From Nocardioides coralli (lineage in GTDB: Bacteria > Actinomycetota > Actinomycetes > Propionibacteriales > Nocardioidaceae): 64,000 nt of DNA. Location of the stretch: the NCBI RefSeq assembly GCF_019880385.1, contig NZ_CP082273.1, positions 2,046,001 through 2,110,000 of the forward strand, given 5' to 3'. Shown in pieces: positions 9,064 to 16,705 of this stretch (position 1 is the first letter of the stretch; each line of letters opens with the position of its first letter). The position numbers were made by a program, and so were the translations under genes. Under the pieces are notes generated by a model that worked only from the letters and a program-made list of their open reading frames with translations, was not told where the DNA came from and searched no databases.

Positions 9064-9684
9064 TCACACGCTGGCGGGCCCGGACGGCAGCGGTGCCTGC
9101 CAGTGCCGCCAGATCGCCAGCAGCCGCCACACCAGGCAGACGGCCGCCCCGGTGAGGGCGCACACCGTCACCGGGAGACCCGCGGCCTCTGCCGCCACGG
9201 CGGCGCCCGCACCGGCCAGCGCGGGGGTGGCGTAGAGCTCGCCGCGGAAGACAGCCGGCACCCGGCCCGCGAGGACGTCCCTCACCATGCCGCCGCCGAT
9301 GCCGGTCACCATCCCCATGAGCGCCGCCGGCAGCGGGCCGAGGCCGAACTCGACGGCCTTGAGCGCGCCGGTCACGCAGAAGAACGCCAGCCCGAAGGCG
9401 TCGAAGACGTTGACCTGCCGCTCCATCCGACCCACGGCCGGGTGGTAGACGAAGGTGACCAGCCCTGCCACGACCGGGACCAGCAGGTAGCGCCAGTCGG
9501 CGAGCGCGGCCGGCGGCGTGGCGTCGATGAGGACGTCGCGCAGGAACCCGCCGCCCAGCCCGGTGGTGCCGGCCAGGACGAGGACGCCGAACACGTCGAG
9601 CTCCTTGCGCACCGCCACCAGCGCACCGGAGATCGCGAACACGAAGATCCCGGCGAGGTCCAGGACGACGAGGGTCGGGGACAC
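9064..9684 (-). CDS. UPF0126/TRIC-type membrane protein (YicG-like)
   Basis: The 206-residue protein consists of two repeats of about three membrane helices, each carrying a GGG-x2-RD signature (GGGFLRDVL near residue 44 and GGGMVRDVL near residue 130). This is the bacterial YicG/TRIC cation-channel family. Bacterial members form trimeric K+-conducting channels, and some have been linked to glycine uptake. A TAACCT box at 9696-9691 is 6 nt before the GTG, again the leaderless arrangement. It is a single-gene unit between convergent and divergent neighbours. Confidence 0.9.
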   Translation of the reverse strand: MSPTLVVLDLAGIFVFAISGALVAVRKELDVFGVLVLAGTTGLGGGFLRDVLIDATPPAALADWRYLLVPVVAGLVTFVYHPAVGRMERQVNVFDAFGLAFFCVTGALKAVEFGLGPLPAALMGMVTGIGGGMVRDVLAGRVPAVFRGELYATPALAGAGAAVAAEAAGLPVTVCALTGAAVCLVWRLLAIWRHWQAPLPSGPASV

Positions 9685-9797
9685 GCCCGGAGGTTACCCG
9701 CGCGGCGCGCCGAGCGGTGGCACCTCCGCCGCCCTGCGCTGGCGTAGGCTCAGCGCACCGGAAGCGACCACCGAGAACGGAAGAAGTTACCCAGGCG

Positions 9798-10745
9798 ATG
9801 GCCCATCTCACGCTCGCTGGCATCAGCGACGACGGGAAGCGCCTGCTGCTGGTCAGCGACAAGGGAGTCGAGTTCACCCTGGATGTCGACCAGCGTCTCC
9901 GGGCCGCACTCCGCGGCGAAAAAGCTCGTCTCGGCCAGTTGGAGATCAAGATGGACAGCGCCCTCCGCCCCCGCGACATCCAGGCCCGGATCCGGGCCGG
10001 CGAGACCCCCGAAGCGGTGGCGCAGGCCGCCCACACCACCGTCGAGGCCATCATGCCGTTCGCAGCGCCGGTGATCGCGGAGCGGCAGCACGTCGCCGAC
10101 CGCGCCCAGCGCTCGTCCGTGCGCCGTACCGGCGGCCAGCCCGGTGGTGCCCGCACCCTCGGCGAGGCCGTGTCCGCGCACCTGCGCGGCCGCAACGTCG
10201 ACCCCGAGCTGGTCGAGTGGGACTCCGCCCGTCGCGAGGACGGCAAGTGGTCGCTGACCGCCGACTTCGCCGCCGGAGCCCGCAGCGGCACCGCCCGGTT
10301 CACCTTCGATGCTCCCGGCAACTACGTCGTGGCCGAGAACGACGACGCCACCTGGCTCGTCGGTGACGCCGCCACGGAACCCGAGCCGCCGACGGCCGAG
10401 GACGACTTCACGAGGGCCCGTGCCCGACGCGCGGCCGCCCAGGGCGTCGACTCCGAGCTGCCGCTGGGTGACGACGCCCTCTCGCTGGTGCAGGACGAGC
10501 CGACCGAGCTCGGGTCCGAGCAACCGGTCGAGGCCTACGTCGACTCCGATCGACCGACGACCGAGGTTCCCGACACCGGGGCGGCGTCCGGGGACCCTGA
10601 GGAATCCGCGGCACCGCCCTCGGACCTCGAGGAGGGCGGCGAGGACGCCGAGGAACCGGTACGCCGCAGGCCCGCCAAGAAGCGCGGCCGTGCCTCCGTG
10701 CCGAGCTGGGACGAGATCATGTTCGGGGGCGGCAAGGCCGACTGA
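9798..10745 (+). CDS. sepH: Septation protein SepH (DUF3071)
   Basis: SepH binds FtsZ and promotes its assembly during cell division in actinobacteria. The 315-residue protein has the conserved N-terminal domain (MAHLTLAGISDDGKRLLL and a helix-turn-helix-like segment TPEAVAQAAHTTVEAI near residue 75). A long acidic disordered region follows. The conserved C-terminal motif is PSWDEIMFGG, just before the end. I use the ATG at 9798; the frame is open from 9717 but the added residues are not SepH-like. A TAGGCT box at 9745-9750 predicts a leader of about 40 nt. The dut-sepH linkage is conserved among actinobacteria. Confidence 0.95.
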   Translation: MAHLTLAGISDDGKRLLLVSDKGVEFTLDVDQRLRAALRGEKARLGQLEIKMDSALRPRDIQARIRAGETPEAVAQAAHTTVEAIMPFAAPVIAERQHVADRAQRSSVRRTGGQPGGARTLGEAVSAHLRGRNVDPELVEWDSARREDGKWSLTADFAAGARSGTARFTFDAPGNYVVAENDDATWLVGDAATEPEPPTAEDDFTRARARRAAAQGVDSELPLGDDALSLVQDEPTELGSEQPVEAYVDSDRPTTEVPDTGAASGDPEESAAPPSDLEEGGEDAEEPVRRRPAKKRGRASVPSWDEIMFGGGKAD

Positions 10746-10762
10746 CCCCCGTCGGACCCACG

Positions 10763-10785
10763 CCGGTCGAGCCTGTCGACCGAGG
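10763..10785 (-). repeat. Degenerate copy of the dispersed GGTCTCGACAGGCTCGACC repeat
   Basis: On the minus strand this reads TCGGTCGACAGGCTCGACCG, sharing TCGACAGGCTCGACC with the better copies at 23971 and 24591. It lies between sepH and the leaderless promoter of the next gene and is itself palindromic (CGGTCGA...TCGACCG), so it may also end sepH transcription. Confidence 0.6.
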
Positions 10786-10836
10786 TGGGGGGCTTGGCCG
10801 GGGCTGGGGATCGTTCCCCGGCGGTAACATCCGCCC

Positions 10837-12846
10837 ATGTCGTACTTCGTCACGGGTGCTACGGGTTTCATCGGACGCTTCCTGGTCCAGGAGCTGCTCG
10901 ACCACCGTGAGGGCGAGGTGTACGTGCTCGTCCGCGAAGGGTCGCTCCCGCGGATGCAGCGGCTGATCGAGCGGTGGGACACCGACCGGGTCGTGCCGGT
11001 GGTGGGCGACCTGACCGCCGACCGCCTCGGCGTCGACGCCGAGTGGATCGCCCAGCACGGAGACAGCATCGAGCACTTCTTCCACCTCGCCGCCGTCTAC
11101 GACATCACGGCCGACGACGAGACCAACGACGCGATGAACGTCGATGGCACCCGCAACGCGCTCGCCCTCGCCGCCGCCCTCGCCGTCACCTGCTTCCACC
11201 AGGTCTCGTCCGTGGCCGCAGCCGGTGACCACCACGGCCACTTCGACGAATCGATGTTCGACGAGGGTCAACCGCTCCCCTCGCCCTACCACCGCACGAA
11301 GTACGAGTCGGAGAAGATCGTGCGTGAGGAGGCGACCGTCCCGTGGCGGGTCTACCGCCCCTCGATCGTGGTCGGTGACAGCCAGACCGGCGCCATCGAC
11401 AAGGTGGACGGGCCCTACTACTTCTTCCCGATGATGAAGCTGCTGCGCGACAACCTGCCCGCGTGGCTGCCGCTGGTCGGCGTCGACCTCGGCGACACCA
11501 ACGTCGTGCCGGTCGACTACGTCGCCAAGGCCATGGACCACATCGCCCACCAGCCCGGCCTCGACGGTCAGGCCTTCCACCTCGTCAACCCCGAGCCGCA
11601 GCCGGTCGTCGACGTGGTCAACCTGTTCTGCGCGGCAGCGGGCGCGCCCCAGTTCGCGACGCCGCTGGACCGGCGCGCGACGACCGCCGGACCGCTCGCG
11701 CTGATCCCGCGCCGGCTCCGCCCCTCCTCGATCCTCACGAGCGTCGTCCGGAGCGCGCCCGCTCAGCTGCTCCTGGACCAGACCATCGCCCGGCTCGGCG
11801 TCCCGGCGGAGGTCCTGTCGCACACCCGCTTCACCGCCACCTTCGACTCCCGCCGCACCGAGAAGGCGCTGGCCGGGTCGGGCATCGGGGTCCCTGACCT
11901 GGAGTCCTACGCGCGGACCCTCTGGAGCTACTGGGAGGCCCACCTCGACACGTCCACGGCTCGCAACCGCGCCGCTCGCCAGGCGCTCCAGGGCAAGTAC
12001 GTCGTCATCACCGGCGCCTCCTCGGGGATCGGCCAGGTCACGGCGCTCAAGGTGGCGCAGGCCGGCGCCGTACCCGTCCTCGTCGCCCGCGGCAAGGAGA
12101 AGCTCGAGGCGACGGCGGCCGCGATCGAGGACCGCGGAGGCACGGCCTACGTCTTCCCGTGCGACCTGACCGACCTCGACGCGATCGACGGCCTCTGCAA
12201 GGACATCACCACCGAGCTGCCGACGATCGACTTCGTCGTCAACAACGCCGGCCGTTCCATCCGACGGTCGCTGCGCCTCTCCGAAGACCGGTTCCACGAC
12301 TTCGAGCGCACCATGCAGCTCAACTACTTCGGGGCGATCCGGCTGGTCATGGGGTTGCTCCCCACTATGCGCGAGCAGCGCCGCGGACACATCGTCAACA
12401 TCTCCTCGATCGGGGTGCAGACCAACCCGCCGCGGTTCTCGGCGTACGTCGCCTCGAAGGCCGCGCTCGACTCCTGGAGCAACGTCGTCGCGTCCGAGCT
12501 CGTCGGGGACGGGATCACGTTCACCGGCATCCACATGCCGCTGGTGCGGACGCCGATGATCGCCCCGACCAAGCTCTACGACCGCTTCCCGACGATCAGC
12601 CCCGCCCAGGCGGCCGAGCTGGTGATCAAGGCCATGGTGGAGCGGCCACACGAGATCAACACCGTGCTCGGCAACGCCGGGGCGGTCGCCCACACGGTCG
12701 CACCCAAGACGTCGTTCCGGGTCCTCAACATGGCCTACCACGTCTTCCCGGACTCGGCCGCCGCGCGCGGGGAGGACGCCGGCAAGGGCGGCCGCGAGTC
12801 CGAGCAGATCATGCTGGCCCGCCTCTTCCGCGGCGTCCACTGGTAG
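10837..12846 (+). CDS. Two-domain SDR protein, probable fatty acyl-CoA (thioester) reductase
   Basis: The 669-residue protein fuses two short-chain dehydrogenase domains. The first (residues 1 to about 370) is an extended SDR of the NAD-binding-4/thioester reductase type: TGATGFIGRF nucleotide loop and a Y-x3-K pair at Tyr151/Lys155 (YHRTK). The second begins near residue 386 with VVITGASSGIG, then NNAGRS and the catalytic Tyr537-x3-Lys541 (YVASK). This order matches bacterial fatty acyl-CoA reductases such as mycobacterial AcrA1 and the Marinobacter enzyme, which make fatty aldehydes or alcohols. TAACAT at 10825-10830 lies 6 nt before the ATG. The last 87 bp of the gene recur at 15198-15288. 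Confidence 0.87.
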   Translation: MSYFVTGATGFIGRFLVQELLDHREGEVYVLVREGSLPRMQRLIERWDTDRVVPVVGDLTADRLGVDAEWIAQHGDSIEHFFHLAAVYDITADDETNDAMNVDGTRNALALAAALAVTCFHQVSSVAAAGDHHGHFDESMFDEGQPLPSPYHRTKYESEKIVREEATVPWRVYRPSIVVGDSQTGAIDKVDGPYYFFPMMKLLRDNLPAWLPLVGVDLGDTNVVPVDYVAKAMDHIAHQPGLDGQAFHLVNPEPQPVVDVVNLFCAAAGAPQFATPLDRRATTAGPLALIPRRLRPSSILTSVVRSAPAQLLLDQTIARLGVPAEVLSHTRFTATFDSRRTEKALAGSGIGVPDLESYARTLWSYWEAHLDTSTARNRAARQALQGKYVVITGASSGIGQVTALKVAQAGAVPVLVARGKEKLEATAAAIEDRGGTAYVFPCDLTDLDAIDGLCKDITTELPTIDFVVNNAGRSIRRSLRLSEDRFHDFERTMQLNYFGAIRLVMGLLPTMREQRRGHIVNISSIGVQTNPPRFSAYVASKAALDSWSNVVASELVGDGITFTGIHMPLVRTPMIAPTKLYDRFPTISPAQAAELVIKAMVERPHEINTVLGNAGAVAHTVAPKTSFRVLNMAYHVFPDSAAARGEDAGKGGRESEQIMLARLFRGVHW

Positions 12847-12847
12847 G
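12757..12847 (+). repeat. 91-bp direct repeat, copy 1 (3' end of the reductase gene)
   Basis: These bases, ending just past the reductase stop codon, match 15198-15288 with two mismatches (at 12778 and 12782). Both differ in the Asp-Ala-Gly versus Asp-Ser-Ala codons. The two copies have a 2441-bp offset and bracket the small gene and the SARP gene. Confidence 0.95.
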
Positions 12848-13015
12848 TGCCTGAAGTCCCCGCCCCGGCCGGGGCGAGTGCCGATGCGGCCGGGACAGGC
12901 GCGCCTCGCGGCGCAGGTCGTCCAGCCCGGGGAGGGTCAGAGCGGGCTGGTCGCGACGGTCGCGGCTCGACGCCCTCGTGGGTGACGGCTGGTACGTCGC
13001 CGACGGGGCCGCGCG

Positions 13016-13052
13016 GCGTCACACGATGCGTCACACGGGCCACTCCTACGGT
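13016..13052 (+). promoter_or_regulatory. Candidate SARP direct-repeat operator and -10 element
   Basis: GCGTCACACG occurs twice with a 12-bp period (13016-13025 and 13028-13037). A TACGGT -10 candidate follows at 13047-13052, and the ATG at 13081 has AGGAGG before it. SARP-family activators bind short direct repeats that sit over the -35 region, about 8 bp from the -10, as here (9 bp). The next gene but one encodes a SARP-type protein, so autoregulation is a reasonable inference. Confidence 0.5.
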
Positions 13053-13080
13053 GCGGGCACCACCACAGGAGGCGAGCACC

Positions 13081-13449
13081 ATGACCATCACCGCAACCCG
13101 CACCACCACTCACACCGACACTCACCCCACCCAGGACGTCCTCGTCGTCCCGACGGTCCACGACGTCCAGGCCGCGACCACCACGTTGCTCCGGATCATG
13201 ACCGACGCCGGACCCGACGACCCGGGCTGGCTCCGGGCCGGCCGACTCGTCACCGCCGCCGCCGAGCGGCTGCGGGACACGCTGGGGACCCCGCGCGCCG
13301 AGAGCAGCACCCCGATGCCCCCGATCGTCCGTGAGGCCGACTTCGCCCGAGCATCGCGTCCGCTGCTGCGGGGAGCGCGGATCGCGGACCCCGAGGCCGC
13401 GCGCGAGTTCCTGGCGCTGGCCGCCGACGCCGCGCTGGCGCTGCGCTGA
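13081..13449 (+). CDS. Hypothetical protein upstream of the SARP regulator
   Basis: I do not recognise this 122-residue protein. It starts at an ATG with AGGAGG 8 nt upstream; the open frame extends back to 12847 but without a better start. The N-terminus is a Thr/His-rich run. After that come helical segments (VHDVQAATTTLLRIM, GWLRAGRLVTAAAERLRDTL) and an Ala-rich C-terminal helix. It has no signal peptide, membrane span or Cys. The SARP gene begins 32 bp later with its own Shine-Dalgarno, so the two are likely one transcript driven by the repeat-containing promoter at 13016-13052. It may be a small partner of the regulator. Confidence 0.7.
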   Translation: MTITATRTTTHTDTHPTQDVLVVPTVHDVQAATTTLLRIMTDAGPDDPGWLRAGRLVTAAAERLRDTLGTPRAESSTPMPPIVREADFARASRPLLRGARIADPEAAREFLALAADAALALR

Positions 13450-13480
13450 GACCGGGCGGATACTCCCGGCAGGAGGAGAC

Positions 13481-15172
13481 GTGACCACCGCGATATCCCT
13501 GCTCGGCAGCCCGGCCGCCGTCCGCGACGGCGAACGCGTCGAGGTCCGCGGGCACAAGCCGTGGCTGCTGCTCGCGCTGCTCCTGCTCGGCGACCGACCC
13601 CCGTCGCGGGAGCGGCTGCAGCGGCTGCTCTTCCTGGACGCGACCGACCCCGCGGCGGCGCTCCGCTGGAACCTGTCGCAGCTGCGCAGGCTGGGGATCG
13701 AGGTGGCCGGCGACCCGGTCGTGGCCACGGTCCCGGCCGACGTGGACGTCGACCTGGCGCGGCTCGACGGCGGCGCAGCCGACGCCGCCGAGCTGCCGGG
13801 TCTCGACGAGGAGCTCCTGGCCACGATCCGGCCCGAGCCGGGAACCGACCTCGCCGTCTGGCTCGACGAGGAGCGCCGCCACCTGCGGCAGCTCGCGCAC
13901 GACGTACGGCAGGAGGCTGCGCTGGCGCTGCTGGGGCGGGGCGACACCCAGCGCGCGCTGGCCCACGCCCGCCGCGTCGTGGAGGCGGCACCGCTCGACG
14001 AGAACGCCGCAGCGCTGCTCGTCCGCTGCCTGCGCGCCGACGGCCGCGTGGCAGACGCCCGCGCAGCGGCCCAGGACGCCGCCACCCGGCTCCGCGAGGA
14101 GCTGGGCGTCGAGCCCACCCATGCCCTCTGGTCGGCGGTCGCCGCGCCGCTGGGCGGAGACCGGCAGTACTCGGGTTCGGCCGCCGTCCTCGCCCAGATC
14201 GAGGCCGGTGAGTCGGCGGTCAACGCCGGCGCAATCGACACCGGCCTCCGCTCCCTCCAGGGTGCGGTCCTCGCGGCCCGGGCCCTGCGGGAGGAGCCGC
14301 TGCTCGCCCGGGCGCTCGTGTCGCTCGGGTCGTCGCTCATCCATGGGGTCCGCGGCGTCGACCAGGAGGGGCTGGCGATGCTGCACGAGGCCGTGCCGCT
14401 GACCGAGCAGGTCGGCGACGCGCCGCTCGCGGTCGTGGCCCGCCGCGAGATCGGGTACGTCGACTTCCTGCGCGGTCGCTACGACCGCGCCACACACTGG
14501 TTCGGGCGCGCCCGCGATGCTGCCGACGCCGGGACGTCCGGACTGGGCTGGGTGGACCTCTACGACGGGGCCTCCGCCGACGACGTCGGCGACACCCCCC
14601 GCGCTCGCCTGCTCCTGGAGAGCGCGCTGGAGAAGTCAGCGGCGGAGCGCGACCTGCGCCTAGAGTCGTTCGCCCGCACCATGCTGGGGCGCTCGCAGCT
14701 CCTCGCCGGAGAGGCGGACGAGGCCCACCACTCGCTGCGCGGGGCCCTCGACGTAGCCCGCGCGCTCGACTGGACGGGGTTCCTGCCCTTCCCCGAGGCG
14801 CTCCTGGCCGAGTCCACGCGGATGCGCGGCGACACCTCCCGGAGCCGTGAGCTGGCCGAGCACGCCCTGGTGACGGGTGAGCAGGTGGGCGACCCGTGCT
14901 GGGAGTCGCTGGCCGTGCGGACCCTGGGGCTGGTCAGCATCGACCAAGGTGACGTGTCCAGTGGTGTGGCCCTCCTCGAGGAGGCACCCGCACGCTGCCG
15001 GCGGCTGCCCGACACCTACCGGTGGATCGAGATGTGGGGCTACGCCGCCCTTCTCGAGCTCGTCGACCGGCAGCTGGTCGACGATCGCGGGGACTGGCGC
15101 TCCTACCTCCAGACCGAGGCCAGCGCGATGGGCATGCGGCCGATGGTCGACCAGGTGCGTCTGTCCGGCTAG
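13481..15172 (+). CDS. SARP/AfsR-type transcriptional regulator with BTAD and TPR regions
   Basis: The 563-residue protein begins at a GTG with GGAGGAG 3-9 nt before it; the open frame extends to 13331, but that part overlaps the upstream gene. Residues 1-80 form a compact OmpR-like winged helix of the SARP type (SLLGSPAAVRDGERVEVRG, LRWNLSQLRRLGIEV). A bacterial transcriptional activation domain follows (WLDEERRHLRQLAHDVRQEA through ELGVEPTHALWSAV, about residues 125-225). The rest is Ala/Leu-rich helical repeats of TPR type. There is no NB-ARC ATPase, unlike AfsR. Such proteins activate operons from direct repeats. The gene lies between duplicated reductase tails. Confidence 0.82.
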   Translation: MTTAISLLGSPAAVRDGERVEVRGHKPWLLLALLLLGDRPPSRERLQRLLFLDATDPAAALRWNLSQLRRLGIEVAGDPVVATVPADVDVDLARLDGGAADAAELPGLDEELLATIRPEPGTDLAVWLDEERRHLRQLAHDVRQEAALALLGRGDTQRALAHARRVVEAAPLDENAAALLVRCLRADGRVADARAAAQDAATRLREELGVEPTHALWSAVAAPLGGDRQYSGSAAVLAQIEAGESAVNAGAIDTGLRSLQGAVLAARALREEPLLARALVSLGSSLIHGVRGVDQEGLAMLHEAVPLTEQVGDAPLAVVARREIGYVDFLRGRYDRATHWFGRARDAADAGTSGLGWVDLYDGASADDVGDTPRARLLLESALEKSAAERDLRLESFARTMLGRSQLLAGEADEAHHSLRGALDVARALDWTGFLPFPEALLAESTRMRGDTSRSRELAEHALVTGEQVGDPCWESLAVRTLGLVSIDQGDVSSGVALLEEAPARCRRLPDTYRWIEMWGYAALLELVDRQLVDDRGDWRSYLQTEASAMGMRPMVDQVRLSG

Positions 15173-15197
15173 AACACGGGATCACCGGGTCGTGACC

Positions 15198-15288
15198 GCC
15201 GCCGCGCGCGGGGAGGACTCCGCCAAGGGCGGCCGCGAGTCCGAGCAGATCATGCTGGCCCGCCTCTTCCGCGGCGTCCACTGGTAGG
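15198..15288 (+). pseudogene. 91-bp direct repeat, copy 2: orphan 3' end of the reductase gene
   Basis: The segment encodes the last 29 residues of the reductase (AAARGEDSAKGGRESEQ... FRGVHW, then TAG) with no body, start codon or ribosome site. It agrees with 12757-12847 at 89 of 91 positions by direct comparison. It is a gene fragment left by a duplication or insertion event, not a functional gene. Confidence 0.92.
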
Positions 15289-15346
15289 GCGCGGCCGACT
15301 ACCGCGGCACCCGGCCTCGTCGCCGTGGCGCCAAGGGCGACCGGGG

Positions 15347-15499
15347 TCAGCCGGTGCGGCTGCCGCGCGCTGCCTCGTGCTGGGTGACGGCGACCGCGAT
15401 GTCCCGCACCAGGCGCGTGTGCCAGCGCTCGTGAGCGTCGAGGTCGTCGGTGAGCGCGTGGCAGTCGGGGCAGGCCATCGGTGCTGCTGACTGTTCCAT
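15347..15499 (-). CDS. Small C2H2-like zinc-finger protein
   Basis: This is a 50-residue protein starting at the ATG at 15499, which has GGAGGG about 6 nt upstream. It contains CPDCHALTDDLDAHERWH, which fits the eukaryotic-style pattern Cys-x2-Cys-x9-His-x3-His exactly. A basic helix follows (TRLVRDIAVAVTQHE). It could bind one zinc ion and possibly nucleic acid or a protein. Prokaryotic single-finger proteins of this kind are known (Ros/MucR), but this one is far shorter. Function unknown. The longer reading to 15556 has no start signal. Confidence 0.6.
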   Translation of the reverse strand: MEQSAAPMACPDCHALTDDLDAHERWHTRLVRDIAVAVTQHEAARGSRTG

Positions 15500-15643
15500 G
15501 GTGTCCCTCCTCGGGATCCTCCTGCCACGCTGCCACGGACCCGGGACCCTGTCCACGGGCCGGCGCGGGCGGTCGGTCCCTCATGTTGGGTAGCGCGGCC
15601 GTCGACGCCCCGTCGACGCACGAGACGCGGCCATGCTGGACCC

Positions 15644-15808
15644 GTGCCAGTCACCCGGGCTGTCGTCGGAGTGGCGACCACCCTCGTGCTGTCGGTCGTC
15701 GGCACCGTGGCCTGGCTCGACGCGGCCGGCACCGTCGACCAGCCGCAGCAGGTGGAGCGGGAGACACCCCCGGAACCGACCGACGGCAACCGCTACGTGC
15801 GGGTCTGA
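15644..15808 (+). CDS. Possible small secreted or membrane-anchored peptide
   Basis: An uncatalogued 54-residue frame runs from a GTG at 15644 to a TGA. Residues 2-26 make a good signal-anchor (Arg at position 5, then VVGVATTLVLSVVGTVAW). A short polar tail with Pro/Glu and ending NRYVRV follows. CATGCT 6 nt before the GTG fits the leaderless pattern weakly and there is no Shine-Dalgarno. I could not match it to a family, so its reality depends on homologues. Confidence 0.35.
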   Translation: MPVTRAVVGVATTLVLSVVGTVAWLDAAGTVDQPQQVERETPPEPTDGNRYVRV

Positions 15809-15834
15809 GCCGCGCAGGACGACCCGGACGCTGG

Positions 15835-16662
15835 TCAGCCGGTCTCGACCGGCCGGGACGGGTCGGTGATCCACCCCGACCAGCTGCCGGCGTACAGCGC
15901 CGCAGAGAGGCCGGCCACCTCCATCGCCAGCAGGTCGTGGCAGGCCGTGACCCCGCTCCCGCAGTACGCCGCCGTGGTGGCCCCGGGTCGCACACCGACA
16001 CCCTCGTAGAGCTCCCTCAGCTCGGCGGCCGACCGGAAGCGCCCCTCCTCGTCGAGGTTGGCCTCGGTCGGCACGTTGACCGCCCCCGGGATCCGGCCGG
16101 CCACGGGGTCGATCGGCTCGACCTCGCCGCGGTGCCGCTCTGGGGCACGGGCGTCGACCAGCAGGTCCAGGTCGAGGACCTCGTCGGCGCCGACCAGCGG
16201 CATGGCGCCGGTGGCAGCCGCCTCGAAGTCGCCCGGGTACGGGCTCGCCGGTCCGACCTCGTCCTCGTAGGGCGCCACGGCGCCACCGGACTGCCACCAG
16301 GCAGCCCAACCCCCGTCGAGCACCCGGACGTCGGGGTGCCCGTGGTGCCGCAGGAGCCACCAGCACCGGGCGGCGGCGCGGCCGCCCCAGTCGTCGTAGA
16401 CGACCACGGGCCGGCCCGTCGACACCCCTGCTCGCCGCATCGCGGCCGCGAAGTGCGCGGGATCCGGGAGCGGGTGCCGGCCACCCGGACCCGGGGGCGC
16501 GGCGAGGTCGGCGTCCAGGTCGACGTACGCCGCTCCCGGGACGTGTCCGGCCTCGAACTCGGCCGGCCCGGCCGCTCCCCCGGTCCGGTACCGCACGTCG
16601 AGCACGGTCACCTTCCCGAGCAGCTGCGCCAGCTCCGACACCGTCACGAGGGGACCCGTCAT
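15835..16662 (-). CDS. sseA: Thiosulfate/3-mercaptopyruvate sulfurtransferase (two rhodanese domains)
   Basis: The 275-residue protein has a tandem of rhodanese domains. The inactive N-terminal one contains VLDVRYRTGG, GHVPGAAYVDLD and VVVYDDWGG. The C-terminal one carries LLVDARAPERHRGE, GRIPGAVNVP and the active-site loop YCGSGVTAC, whose first Cys takes the persulfide. The loop sequence CGSGVT resembles mercaptopyruvate sulfurtransferases more than CRKGVT rhodaneses. I start at the ATG at 16662, with GAGGAT 7 nt upstream; the 16671 ATG is also possible. It diverges from tdk. Confidence 0.88.
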   Translation of the reverse strand: MTGPLVTVSELAQLLGKVTVLDVRYRTGGAAGPAEFEAGHVPGAAYVDLDADLAAPPGPGGRHPLPDPAHFAAAMRRAGVSTGRPVVVYDDWGGRAAARCWWLLRHHGHPDVRVLDGGWAAWWQSGGAVAPYEDEVGPASPYPGDFEAAATGAMPLVGADEVLDLDLLVDARAPERHRGEVEPIDPVAGRIPGAVNVPTEANLDEEGRFRSAAELRELYEGVGVRPGATTAAYCGSGVTACHDLLAMEVAGLSAALYAGSWSGWITDPSRPVETG

Positions 16663-16705
16663 GCGCCCCATCCTCGCCGACGGCGCTGTGGCAGGATCCC
16701 GCCCC

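Noticed and set aside
10717..12840. A 707-codon open frame on the strand opposite the two-domain reductase
   Set aside because: It mirrors the reductase codon by codon, has random Arg/Gly/Asp/Val composition and no domain. Very long antisense frames are a by-product of high G+C in the third codon position.
12848..15288. The SARP segment as a transposon or phage-like integrated element
   Set aside because: There is no integrase, transposase, inverted terminal repeat or tRNA gene; only the duplicated gene end supports it, so I report it as an observation rather than a mobile element.
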